Positions 1-6,520 of a DNA stretch of 11,771 nt are shown one piece after another. Source of the stretch: Promethearchaeota archaeon. GTDB taxonomy: Archaea > Asgardarchaeota > Lokiarchaeia > Sigyniarchaeales > SOKP01. Positions within the stretch are counted from its first letter, which is position 1; the number at the start of each line of letters is the position of its first letter. Both the position numbers and the translations under genes were made by a program. Below the pieces are notes generated by a model. That model was not told where the DNA came from, searched no databases, and was given only the letters and a program-made list of their open reading frames with translations. Location of the stretch: NCBI GenBank assembly GCA_019058135.1, contig JAHLWE010000322.1, forward strand, positions 1 through 11,771. Direction: 5' to 3'.

Positions 1-629
1 GCAATTTTTAGTGATGGTTTTATATCTATATTTCTTCTCTTAAGAATGGCAAATTTATTTACAATTGGTATCATAAATCTAGTTTGTTGAACGTATTGTT
101 GAAATTCTTCAGGATACTTCTTCTTAAGAAAGTACTCTTCTACATACGAAAAGATAATCATGAAATATGTAAAATGAACCAAAAAAATTAAATCCGCAAC
201 CCGAATACCCCAATCCCTAAAGCCGGGAATGTATAATGAAAAAGGCAAAACGAGAAAAATAAGGGAGAAATTTTGAGGATGGCGTATGATTCCGTAAACT
301 CCCGTCTGAACGAGTCCTTGTCCACGTACTTTTTCACGGACAAGTTGTACAAAAGAGATGACGAATAATCCAACACCTAGAGAAAAAATAATCGATTCAA
401 AGATTAAAAAAGCTACGTAGTACATTTCATCTATTGGAAAATATATATACCCCCAGTAGCCAAATCCCAACAACCCAAAAAGTGATTCAATTAATAACCC
501 TGAAACAAACCCTCCTAAAATTCCCCACATTGGATACAAGATTCCCCAGATAACTGAGATATAAATATCTAAACTAATTAATATTTTCAGAACTTTCTCG
601 GTAATCTGTTTGATTATTCGATATGACAA
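1..629 (-). CDS. ICMT/phospholipid methyltransferase-like integral membrane methyltransferase (3' end off the window)
   Basis: The minus-strand frame is open from a stop just upstream of 629 to the left edge, giving 209 residues without a stop. The N-terminal ~95 residues hold several hydrophobic segments. They are followed by GLVQTGVYGIIRHPQN (residues 105-120), then further hydrophobic helices, E164-E165 in YVEEYFLKKKYPEEF, and R184 with P188. This order (G.Y..vRHPqy, a hydrophobic stretch, then EE.yL...y...Y....R.iP) is the SAM-binding signature of the isoprenylcysteine carboxyl methyltransferase / phospholipid methyltransferase superfamily. Those enzymes methylate a membrane-embedded substrate; the substrate here cannot be told. 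There is no ATG before residue 34 (in YPMWG). I place the start at the TTG at 629-627 because a GAGG lies 10 bases upstream, but the start is uncertain. A tail beyond the usual end of the family core (residues 190-209) continues off the window. Confidence 0.75.
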   Translation of the reverse strand, partial: MSYRIIKQITEKVLKILISLDIYISVIWGILYPMWGILGGFVSGLLIESLFGLLGFGYWGYIYFPIDEMYYVAFLIFESIIFSLGVGLFVISFVQLVREKVRGQGLVQTGVYGIIRHPQNFSLIFLVLPFSLYIPGFRDWGIRVADLIFLVHFTYFMIIFSYVEEYFLKKKYPEEFQQYVQQTRFMIPIVNKFAILKRRNIDIKPSLKI

Positions 630-693
630 ATTATATATTCCTCTATTTGAAATAAATCAATCATTTTTTAAATAATATAAAATTTTTAATTAT

Positions 694-715
694 AAAAAAA
701 TAACAAAAAAAAAAA
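694..715 (-). terminator. T-rich terminator after the caspase-like gene
   Basis: Read on the minus strand, the stop codon at 720-718 is followed almost at once by eleven T, then GTTA, then seven T. Uridine-rich tracts without a hairpin are the usual archaeal transcription terminators. The tract also separates this gene from the methyltransferase gene starting at 629, suggesting the two are separate transcripts. Confidence 0.5.
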
Positions 716-717
716 TT

Positions 718-2097
718 TTAATTTGGGAGTATGGCTTGTGTATTTCCATAAATTTTAATTTGATTATTATAATACCAATATATGTCGTATTCACCACCAT
801 AATGTCCCACAAATTGGTTATGTCTATAAATATAGGCTTGAGTTGCTTGATAAACAGTTTGATCAATTTCGCAAAGCCTTTGCCAAAACATCATAGTAAA
901 TTGATCATTATAGTTCCTCGGTATTCCGACTCCCGCTGCACCAACAAAGGCTGCTGCGCCGTAATCAACAAAAGATTTTGCCATGTAGGGAGTACTAGAT
1001 GGAGTTTCTGAATAGCCAAAACACACAGTGGCGTGAATTATCATGTCCCATGGATACACATCATAATCACCTTGATGAGACCAAAGAGCTGCAATTTCAC
1101 TTGGGTAAATCCATTCATTACCCTGCATCCACCATGCAGTTCCCATATCTGGGTAACTATGGGCGTAAATCGCATAAGCTTTAATATCTCTAGAAAATTT
1201 TAAATCATAATCCTTGTTGTAATATTGTAAATCACTTTTTATTTTTGATTCACCTGGGACCCTTCGATAAATTCCAACGTCGATTTCGGTATAAGGCTCC
1301 CAGTAATAATCAGGTAAATATTCTGCGAGATTTACATCATCAAAATCCGCTTGTTCATGAGCAATACCATATTGTGTAAAGGACATAAGTATTCCAGCTT
1401 CAGGATCGTTCTCTGAATCCCGTTGAAATATTTTAATATTATTTTTTTGCTGCACCTTCAAAAAATGTTCTAATTCAATAAAAGATAATGACTTGAATTC
1501 TGGGTTCATTAAATTTACTTCACTCATCTCTATAACTTCCATTTTTTCATTAAAGTATGCATTAAATGTTGAATGTCCGCTGGAAATCAAACCTTCATAG
1601 CATAGCTGACAGTTTCCACCATCAAATGCTAAATCTATATAGGTTATTTCAGAAAATATATCCATTTCCATGAAAAATCCCTGTAATGGGTCCTCAAGAT
1701 GGTAACAAAAGGCTTGGGTTCCTGCAAGATCGGTATATAATGTCCCGTAAATTAGCATATCTTTATAATTATATTCTCCAGCCTCAAGTCTGAGAGAAAT
1801 ATCCATGAAATTAAAGTTATTTTGAGTGAGTGTCAGCAATCCTTCTTCATCCCAATCAATAGGATTTTTATCTTCGGCTATTAGTTTATATCCGAATAAT
1901 GGAAACTCTTGTGAGAAAATATGAAAATCTTCCATGTCTAGGTTAATTGTTGATGTACTTTGGATATCTGGATAAAGTGTCGAATAATTTGATCGATTAA
2001 AACCTTTCAGATTCGTTCCAATTACAATTAGGCTATTAATCACAATCAATGTAAATAATAAACTAATTGAAACTATCCTTATTTTTGTTTTTTCCAT
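718..2097 (-). CDS. Secreted or membrane-anchored protein with C-terminal caspase/gingipain-like (clan CD) peptidase domain
   Basis: 459 residues. Residues 1-8 are basic and 9-28 hydrophobic, so this is a signal peptide or single membrane anchor; the rest should lie outside the cell. Residues ~40-290 are acidic and not recognised. From ~300 the pattern is that of a caspase-fold core: strand IKAYAIYAH with H313, strand DMIIHATVCFG with C359, then a helix-strand unit YMAKSFVDYGAAAFVGA (371-387) like the one following the catalytic Cys in CHAT and C25 proteins. The C-terminus, IYGNTQAIL, resembles the YGDPtL.L ending common in C25/gingipain-like proteins. H313/C359 are therefore the proposed dyad (inference). 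ATG 2097 has GGTGA seven bases upstream. It stands alone on its strand behind a T-rich terminator. It could be a proteolytically dead relative; no substrate is suggested. Confidence 0.6.
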   Translation of the reverse strand: MEKTKIRIVSISLLFTLIVINSLIVIGTNLKGFNRSNYSTLYPDIQSTSTINLDMEDFHIFSQEFPLFGYKLIAEDKNPIDWDEEGLLTLTQNNFNFMDISLRLEAGEYNYKDMLIYGTLYTDLAGTQAFCYHLEDPLQGFFMEMDIFSEITYIDLAFDGGNCQLCYEGLISSGHSTFNAYFNEKMEVIEMSEVNLMNPEFKSLSFIELEHFLKVQQKNNIKIFQRDSENDPEAGILMSFTQYGIAHEQADFDDVNLAEYLPDYYWEPYTEIDVGIYRRVPGESKIKSDLQYYNKDYDLKFSRDIKAYAIYAHSYPDMGTAWWMQGNEWIYPSEIAALWSHQGDYDVYPWDMIIHATVCFGYSETPSSTPYMAKSFVDYGAAAFVGAAGVGIPRNYNDQFTMMFWQRLCEIDQTVYQATQAYIYRHNQFVGHYGGEYDIYWYYNNQIKIYGNTQAILPN

Positions 2098-2104
2098 AGA
2101 TTTT

Positions 2105-2142
2105 TCACCAAATTTATTTTTTGACGAATAGAAATTTTTATA
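2105..2142 (-). promoter_or_regulatory. Promoter and ribosome binding site of the caspase-like gene
   Basis: On the minus strand TATAAAAA lies at 2142-2135, which would place transcription start near 2113. GGTGA at 2109-2105 sits seven bases before the ATG at 2097. The short leader with an archaeal-type Shine-Dalgarno supports this start codon. The TATA call is weaker because the surroundings are very AT-rich. Confidence 0.45.
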
Positions 2143-2195
2143 ATATTTTATTTAAAGTTTTAAATTAAAAATGTTTAAGAAATAATATAAAAAAA

Positions 2196-2244
2196 TGTGT
2201 ATTTTTTATGTATTTAAAGCTCTAATTAGTGTATTTAAAAACAC
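2196..2244. promoter_or_regulatory. Candidate operator: helically phased TGTATTT repeats in the divergent intergenic region
   Basis: TGTATTT occurs at 2198, 2209 and 2230, spaced 11 and 21 bases, i.e. about one and two helical turns. The last two extend to an identical TGTATTTAAA. The third lies in GTGTATTTAAAAACAC (2229-2244), a 16-base palindrome with one mismatched pair. It sits between the divergent caspase-like gene and a winged-helix gene, the usual place for an autoregulatory operator. The binding role is inference, and low complexity raises the chance of coincidence. Confidence 0.3.
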
Positions 2245-2343
2245 AATTTTTGTCTAAAATAACAGTAAATTTGTTTAATTTAACAAGAATACCATTTAAA
2301 AAAATAAATATAAAAAATCAAATTTATTTACATATGATATTTT

Positions 2344-2351
2344 TTTATATA
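2344..2351 (+). promoter_or_regulatory. TATA-like box for the winged-helix/membrane gene pair
   Basis: TTTATATA lies about 26 bases before the ATG codons at 2374 and 2377, and there is no Shine-Dalgarno. This spacing fits a leaderless archaeal transcript beginning at or near the start codon. The AT-rich background makes it tentative. Confidence 0.35.
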
Positions 2352-2367
2352 TGCTTTTGTATATTAT

Positions 2368-2838
2368 ATGATTATGATGATTTCTTTAGAAGATTTTATA
2401 AAAAAATATGGATTAGACAATTTTACTCAAATATTAGAACTAAAAGACGTTGATAAAATAAATTTTTACAACGATTTCAATCAGATTATGAAAAGTGTAT
2501 GTAGGATTTTTGATAAATTAACAAACATGCCATCTCTCCGAGGGGGTCAAGTTTTAATGAGTTTAGCAAAATTACAAAAAACTGAATCAGTAATTAATAA
2601 AACAGATGTGAAAAATAGTTTGAATATAGATAGAGGGGAAAAATTATTACATGCATTTGAATATTTAGAAAAACAAAATTATATCAAGATTAGAAAAAAG
2701 ACTTCAAAATTCCATATTGTTAAATTAAATGAAAAAGATAATCCAGATTTTAAATTATTCCGTGAAATTGTTCAAAAATTTTGGGCGACTCCCGAGAATG
2801 ATAAAAATAAAGCAAAAATTTGGAGTGGTTTAAAATAA
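2368..2838 (+). CDS. Small winged-helix DNA-binding-like protein
   Basis: 156 residues if read from the first ATG; ATGs at 2374 and 2377 are equally possible (MIMMISLEDF) and fit the upstream TATA-like box better. Residues ~62-121 read as a winged helix: a first helix QVLMSLAKLQK, then NKTDVKNSLNIDRGEKLLHA as the helix-turn-helix, then FEYLEKQNYIKIRKKTSKFHIVKLNE as the wing, much like MarR/ArsR-type folds. The lysine-rich wing suits DNA contact. The N-terminal 60 residues are not recognised; I see no membrane segment or ligand motif. The gene overlaps the next one by 19 bases in another frame, so they are probably co-translated. It may sense a signal from the membrane partner and control the phased repeats upstream (inference). 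Confidence 0.65.
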   Translation: MIMMISLEDFIKKYGLDNFTQILELKDVDKINFYNDFNQIMKSVCRIFDKLTNMPSLRGGQVLMSLAKLQKTESVINKTDVKNSLNIDRGEKLLHAFEYLEKQNYIKIRKKTSKFHIVKLNEKDNPDFKLFREIVQKFWATPENDKNKAKIWSGLK

Positions 2839-3710
2839 AAGTTCATAACAAATTTTTATCAGAAATAAATTTTGAAAATGAAAAAAGCACATCCGAATTC
2901 ATTAAGAAAATAAGATCTGAATATTTTAAAGAGAGATATCGAACCTTTCTTTATATTATAGTAGTTTTTATAATTTATTCAATTTATTTATTACTTTTTT
3001 ATCAAATTAAAACAATTAATAAAGGCTATTTTTTAGACCTTAAACAGACTAATTTAATAGATCAAGTAATTACTTGGATTTTTTTTTGCATAACCATTTT
3101 TTTAATTTTTCAGTTTTTTAAGTTAATATATCAAAAATTTTCACCTACATTAGTTAATTTTATTAAAATGGAAATTAATAATTTGGGTTTTGAAATTCAA
3201 AGAGGGTATAACACCAGATTATATTTTTTTATATTTAATAGTATTTTTATTATAATATTTATCTTAATTAAGATTGGAGTTTCTTATTCCTATAATTATT
3301 TCATAGATATATTGATTTTTGGGTTAACTTTATTATATGTTTTTATGGGTATCGCGTTTCCTATTATTTGGGGCATATTACATGATAAATTTATTGTTAA
3401 ATTGAAAAAAAAATATTATATTCAATTTGATTTTCAATACCAAATTATAAAACATGAAGAATATGAGTCTCAAATCATAAGTATTTATATGACCTCAAAT
3501 CGATTATGCACTAAATTAAATAAAGAAAGAATTAAATTATATAATGAAATATCAGAAACTAGGTGGCTTCCAAGAAAAGGTAAATTTACTTCTTTATTTT
3601 TTGGGAATAACCCATTTTTATATTTCCATGAATATTCAACACCTTTAAATTTTCAAAAACAATTTTTGAATATTGCTTTAGCTATTAGAGAATGGGACAT
3701 TTCTCATTAA
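2820..3710 (+). CDS. Four-helix membrane protein of unknown function, coupled to the winged-helix gene
   Basis: 296 residues from a TTG at 2820 inside the end of the preceding gene. No ATG occurs in frame until residue 117, within the protein, so a non-ATG start near 2820 is likely. GGAGTGG at 2823-2829 could alternatively serve a slightly later non-ATG start. Hydrophobic segments lie at about 43-61, 80-103, 134-152 and 160-187, in two hairpins separated by a basic/amphipathic stretch (104-133). The C-terminal ~105 residues are soluble and charged, with ESQIISIYMTSNRLCTKLNKE and SETRWLPRKGK as the most distinctive parts. I do not recognise the family. The overlap with a DNA-binding protein gene suggests a membrane sensor and regulator pair, but nothing in the sequence defines a ligand. 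Confidence 0.7.
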   Translation: MEWFKIKVHNKFLSEINFENEKSTSEFIKKIRSEYFKERYRTFLYIIVVFIIYSIYLLLFYQIKTINKGYFLDLKQTNLIDQVITWIFFCITIFLIFQFFKLIYQKFSPTLVNFIKMEINNLGFEIQRGYNTRLYFFIFNSIFIIIFILIKIGVSYSYNYFIDILIFGLTLLYVFMGIAFPIIWGILHDKFIVKLKKKYYIQFDFQYQIIKHEEYESQIISIYMTSNRLCTKLNKERIKLYNEISETRWLPRKGKFTSLFFGNNPFLYFHEYSTPLNFQKQFLNIALAIREWDISH

Positions 3711-3740
3711 TGTGATAAATAATTCTGAATAGCCGAGTTT

Positions 3741-3806
3741 TCCTAAAAATATCTTGATGGAATGTTCAAGATATTCATCTTCTTAGAAATTGACTCCTTT
3801 TTAGGA
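3741..3806 (+). repeat. Nested inverted repeats (possible terminator, operator or structured RNA)
   Basis: An inner perfect 10-base inverted repeat AATATCTTGA (3748-3757) / TCAAGATATT (3766-3775) has an 8-base loop. It is enclosed by an outer perfect 9-base pair TCCTAAAAA (3741-3749) / TTTTTAGGA (3798-3806). It lies 30 bases after the membrane-protein gene and about 90 before the next start. Arms overlap by two bases, so both stems could not be fully paired at once. Role unknown. Confidence 0.5.
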
Positions 3807-3851
3807 TTTTCAAATCTGATAAATGCTAAAGTTTAAAAAGTTGTCTTTTTA

Positions 3852-3889
3852 TTTATAAAGAAAGAGTTTCTATATAGGAAAAAAGGTAA
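3852..3889 (+). promoter_or_regulatory. Promoter and ribosome binding site of the 3895 gene
   Basis: TTTATAAA at 3852-3859 predicts transcription start near 3880-3885. AAAGGTAA (3882-3889) sits five bases before the ATG at 3895 and supports that start. Together they suggest the gene has its own promoter, separated from the upstream pair by the inverted repeats. Confidence 0.4.
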
Positions 3890-3894
3890 TTTAA

Positions 3895-4701
3895 ATGGAA
3901 TATGGATATGGTATTCAAAAATTAGGCGAGGAAATTGTTAATAGAAAAGCATATGATCAAAAAAAGCTTTTTATCCATTTTCAAAATTTAGAAAGTGTAA
4001 ATCCTGAGGATTATAATAAATCTGGGAAATCAGCTTTAACAACTCTACAAGAATTCTGTCAAAATGGTGCCTTGATCGCTTTGGATTACTCGACTATTGA
4101 CAAAAAAGGTTTATATATTGGGAAAATTGAAGCAGGGACTAAAATTGAGCTAGAAAAAATTGATGGCAAATGGTATAAAACGGTTCAGGTAATGGAATTA
4201 AGGAAAAGAACATATCTTGATTATCCACTATTAAATATTAAACCTATTAAACAAACGGTTTGTAAATGGAGGATACTTGATTATAGATTAAAAAATATTT
4301 ACGAGGAGAAGGAATTACCTCTGGAACCAAATTCATTGGTTGACAAACAACTAGAAGTAATATGCTCCGAATACATGCAGATGTATAAGATAATACACGC
4401 GTCAATTCTAAAAATCGGTGGCTCTCAATCGAAAATTGACATATCAGGTATTGGAACTCACGAAAGAAAGGTTTTTGCACAAGTTTCTTTTAAGGTAACT
4501 AAAGATAAAATCGAAAAATTAAAGATCTATGAATCACCAAATTCGTTGTTGCTCTATTTCGGTCCTAAAGATGAAAGATTTGAAGACACTTCAATTAATT
4601 ATATATCTATAGAGGAAGTCTTTAAAACCCTTACGAAGTATCGTTATTCTTCTTATTATGATATGATTCAAGAAATGTTACTAAAACCCAAAAAAAAGTA
4701 G
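3895..4701 (+). CDS. Unrecognised protein with a possible degenerate PD-(D/E)XK nuclease-like core
   Basis: 268 residues, soluble, no signal peptide. The N-terminal ~125 residues contain GALIALDYSTIDKKGLYIGK and end in LLNIKPIKQTVCKW; this looks like a small beta-rich domain but I cannot name it. The C-terminal part has the layout of a restriction-endonuclease-like fold: helix KQLEVICSEYM (E154/E159), then GGSQSKIDISGIG with D182, then KVFAQVSF with Q196-V-S198 where an active enzyme would have (E/Q)xK, then IEKLKIYES and a strand NSLLLYFGP. Q in place of E is known from Mrr-type members, but Lys replaced by Ser suggests altered or lost catalysis. The fold assignment is my inference from pattern only. 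No methyltransferase or helicase partner is nearby. Confidence 0.5.
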   Translation: MEYGYGIQKLGEEIVNRKAYDQKKLFIHFQNLESVNPEDYNKSGKSALTTLQEFCQNGALIALDYSTIDKKGLYIGKIEAGTKIELEKIDGKWYKTVQVMELRKRTYLDYPLLNIKPIKQTVCKWRILDYRLKNIYEEKELPLEPNSLVDKQLEVICSEYMQMYKIIHASILKIGGSQSKIDISGIGTHERKVFAQVSFKVTKDKIEKLKIYESPNSLLLYFGPKDERFEDTSINYISIEEVFKTLTKYRYSSYYDMIQEMLLKPKKK

Positions 4702-4735
4702 AATAAAAAAGGTATGTGAGTGATTTAAATATAAT

Positions 4736-5023
4736 ATGAATATAGATAAAGCAATTATCTCTTTAATTAGTAAACTCCAAAAAATCCATTAATAGTTTAT
4801 TCTGAAGCAGATTTACAGAGTAATTGTAAATATATAAATTATAATAATAAGAGCCTCTTTATAAATAAATATTATATACTAAATAAAATGGAAAAATTTC
4901 AAAAATAATCTGGAAAAAATAAGACTTTAAACAATTCAGACTGGAAAAAAATCCTACTTTTTATATTTAAAAAATGAATCATTAAAAATTCTCAATATAT
5001 CAGAATTAATTGAAAAACTTTAG
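4736..5023 (+). pseudogene. Decayed small gene with frameshifts in A-tracts
   Basis: ATG 4736 opens MNIDKAIISLISKLQKIH and stops at 4792. Shifting one base at the A6 run just before the stop restores SKLQKNPLIVYSEADLQSN, continuing through NNKSLFINKYYILNKMEKFQ. A stop or further shift follows near 4905, and a third change near another A run allows KNESLKILNISELIEKL to end at TAG 5021-5023. The pieces have consistent, protein-like composition, so I read one gene of about 95 residues broken by small indels and a stop. No family is recognisable. Sequencing or assembly errors in A runs are the alternative. From 5024 to 5168 I see nothing that looks coding or structured. Confidence 0.4.
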
Positions 5024-5168
5024 AAGTAGTAAAGAGTAATATTGACAGCAATTTGAGCACAATTTAGCATAATTCTTTAGTTTTAATCTATAAAATCTTT
5101 TTCCAGATTATTATTTGCTGATAATTTATTATTTTTATAGTAATAGGAGAGGGTAAAATATTCTATTT

Positions 5169-5310
5169 ATAATCGGTCTAATCTATATCGTATCGGGAAT
5201 AATCATCAGCAGATATTAGTGCGGGCTTATCGATAAGAAGAGGGATGGATAAGGTAAAATCGGACCCTAACTATTCGAAGCAAAATTTTATTAGGAAATA
5301 TTTTTATTGA
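5169..5310 (+). pseudogene. Decayed fragment of a third HGSNAT-like acyltransferase copy
   Basis: One frame (5169-5204) reads IIGLIYIVSGI, matching VIG...FLFVSGI of the intact paralogs. After a frameshift another frame (5218-5307) reads ISAGLSIRRGMDKVKSDPNYSK and on to NFIRKYFY before TGA at 5308-5310. This corresponds to residues ~45-87 of the protein encoded at 6615. At DNA level 5228-5308 matches 6796-6876 at about 74 of 81 positions by hand count, closer than to the adjacent copy at 5373. No start, rest of the gene, or catalytic N-terminus is present, so it cannot be functional. The fragment runs directly into the 65-base leader repeat, which points to its origin in a tandem duplication followed by deletion. 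Confidence 0.75.
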
Positions 5311-5370
5311 AAAGGTTAAAAATATCTATATTATTAGTTTTTTTATATAATGGATTAATTCAATTCAAAA
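5306..5370 (+). repeat. 65-base direct repeat, copy 1 (leader of the first acyltransferase)
   Basis: Identical to 6521-6585 except for two substitutions (GGATTA versus AGACTA). It contains the TATA-like box of the downstream gene and ends two bases before its ATG. It is also open in frame with the gene: from TTG 5307 it would add 22 mostly hydrophobic residues (MKRLKISILLVFLYNGLIQF then K-I). I favour a promoter reading because the intact paralog lacks this extension. Confidence 0.8.
5342..5350 (+). promoter_or_regulatory. TATA box of the first acyltransferase, leaderless arrangement
   Basis: TTTATATAA is centred about 27 bases before the ATG at 5373, and no Shine-Dalgarno precedes that ATG. 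This predicts a transcript beginning at the start codon. The same box recurs at 6558-6566 in the second repeat copy, where 28 extra bases before the ATG would give a short untranslated leader. Confidence 0.5.
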
Positions 5371-5372
5371 TC

Positions 5373-6467
5373 ATGATTCGTATAAAATCTATTGATGCTT
5401 TCAGAGGGTTGTGCATGTTATATATGATTTTTATGCATATTTTTGAATGGTGGATAATACCTTCAGATATTTGGGTGCATACAGCTGGCAGAATGATGAT
5501 AGAGTTTATAGGAGGATCAAGCTTTCTCTTTATATCCGGGATAAGTACTACATTATCGATAAGATTAAGAAAGGAAAAAGTAAAATCTGACCCGAATTAT
5601 TCAAAGCGCGTATTTCTCAAAGAGTATTATTATAGAACATCATTCTTTTTGGCTGTAGGTTTGATTTATAATGCTGTTACAGTTCTTTGGCTTTGGGGAA
5701 TATGGGGACTTTGGAGTTGGTATATTCTATTAACCATACCTGTTTGTTTAGCGATTGGTTACCCTTTAGTAAAATTACCTAAAGTTTACCGTATAATTTT
5801 AGCATTTCTTATAGTTTTTATTACTTATCCTTTATTTATTGTTCTAGAAAGTTTAAAAGATATTGATGGAGGTTGGTGGATAATTTATCATTTACTGTTT
5901 AATCCTCCATGGGAAGACCCAATTTTACCAATGTTTTCTTTTTTCTGTTTAGGTACAGTGGTCGGTGAAGTTTTCTATGAAATTTATTCAATTAATGATG
6001 AAAATTTAAGAAGAACTTTAATAAAAAAGAAAATTGTGAGTAATTTTTTGTTCTATGGCACAATTCTAATCTTAATTTCAATAATAAGTTCGATATATAT
6101 ATTTAATGACCCAATCTCATTTTTAATTAGAGGTTCATTTACTTGGATAATATATGCAATTGGCTGGGATTTAATTATAATGGGGCTTCTTACATATTTA
6201 CATGAATTCAAATTATCACCAAAATGGAAAAATCGCTTTTTATTTTATTTCTCGTTCTATTCATTAACAATTTATTTAGGCCATAGTATCGTAGCTTTAA
6301 TTTTTTGGGATGTTTTTAATATGTATAACTTCTGGATACCAACTAGTCTCACTGTAATTCTATTCTGGCTGATATTAAAGATTATGTATAAGAAAACTGG
6401 ATCAAAATTTTCGTTAAAAACTGTTATATCAAAAGCTGCAGTTTATTTATCAAAGGATAAAGATTAA
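5373..6467 (+). CDS. HGSNAT-like (DUF1624-type) integral membrane acyltransferase, paralog 1
   Basis: 364 residues with repeated hydrophobic helices along the whole length. The N-terminus MIRIKSIDAFRG, followed by H22 in the first helix, and then FLFISGIS is the signature of the heparan-alpha-glucosaminide N-acetyltransferase / DUF1624 group, related to acyltransferase family 3. These enzymes take an acyl group from cytosolic acyl-CoA and transfer it to a substrate across the membrane, with the helix-1 His as the likely key residue. The frame is open back to TTG 5307, but I choose ATG 5373 because it aligns exactly with the start of the paralog at 6615. The two proteins match at 51 of their first 90 residues (hand count, no gap), including KVKSDPNYSK (69-78). 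The substrate is unknown; amino sugars are the known precedent in the human enzyme. Confidence 0.8.
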   Translation: MIRIKSIDAFRGLCMLYMIFMHIFEWWIIPSDIWVHTAGRMMIEFIGGSSFLFISGISTTLSIRLRKEKVKSDPNYSKRVFLKEYYYRTSFFLAVGLIYNAVTVLWLWGIWGLWSWYILLTIPVCLAIGYPLVKLPKVYRIILAFLIVFITYPLFIVLESLKDIDGGWWIIYHLLFNPPWEDPILPMFSFFCLGTVVGEVFYEIYSINDENLRRTLIKKKIVSNFLFYGTILILISIISSIYIFNDPISFLIRGSFTWIIYAIGWDLIIMGLLTYLHEFKLSPKWKNRFLFYFSFYSLTIYLGHSIVALIFWDVFNMYNFWIPTSLTVILFWLILKIMYKKTGSKFSLKTVISKAAVYLSKDKD

Positions 6468-6491
6468 GAATAGATTATGCCACTAAGATGA

Positions 6492-6498
6492 TTTTTTT
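6492..6498 (+). terminator. Possible T-tract terminator after paralog 1
   Basis: Seven T in a row, followed by GTTTATT, lie 25 bases after the stop of paralog 1 and before the second leader repeat. This fits an archaeal T-rich terminator and two separately transcribed acyltransferase genes, but T runs are frequent in this DNA. Confidence 0.3.
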
Positions 6499-6520
6499 GT
6501 TTATTCAAAAAGGTAAAATA

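Noticed and set aside
188..376. 62-codon minus-strand frame inside the left-edge gene
   Set aside because: It is an out-of-frame shadow of the methyltransferase, whose frame carries the RHPQN signature.
736..1184. Plus-strand open frames (736-1011 and 999-1184)
   Set aside because: They are antisense to the caspase-like gene, lack ribosome sites and show no protein-family features; the minus-strand reading has a signal segment and motifs.
2229..2453. 74-codon plus-strand frame across the intergenic region
   Set aside because: TTT/AAA-rich translation with no family pattern; overlaps the promoter and the start of the winged-helix gene in another frame.
4247..4480. Minus-strand open frame inside the 3895-4701 gene
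   Set aside because: Antisense to a longer frame with its own promoter and ribosome site; no recognisable features.
5307..5372. 22-residue hydrophobic N-terminal extension of acyltransferase paralog 1 from TTG
   Set aside because: The paralog aligns from ATG 5373, the extension lies in a repeat carrying a TATA box, and in the second copy the same frame ends at a stop before the gene.
4702..5372. Insertion sequence or mobile element as the cause of the decayed stretch
   Set aside because: No transposase fragment, terminal inverted repeats or target-site duplication seen; the remnants are explained by a small broken gene and tandem duplication of the acyltransferase.
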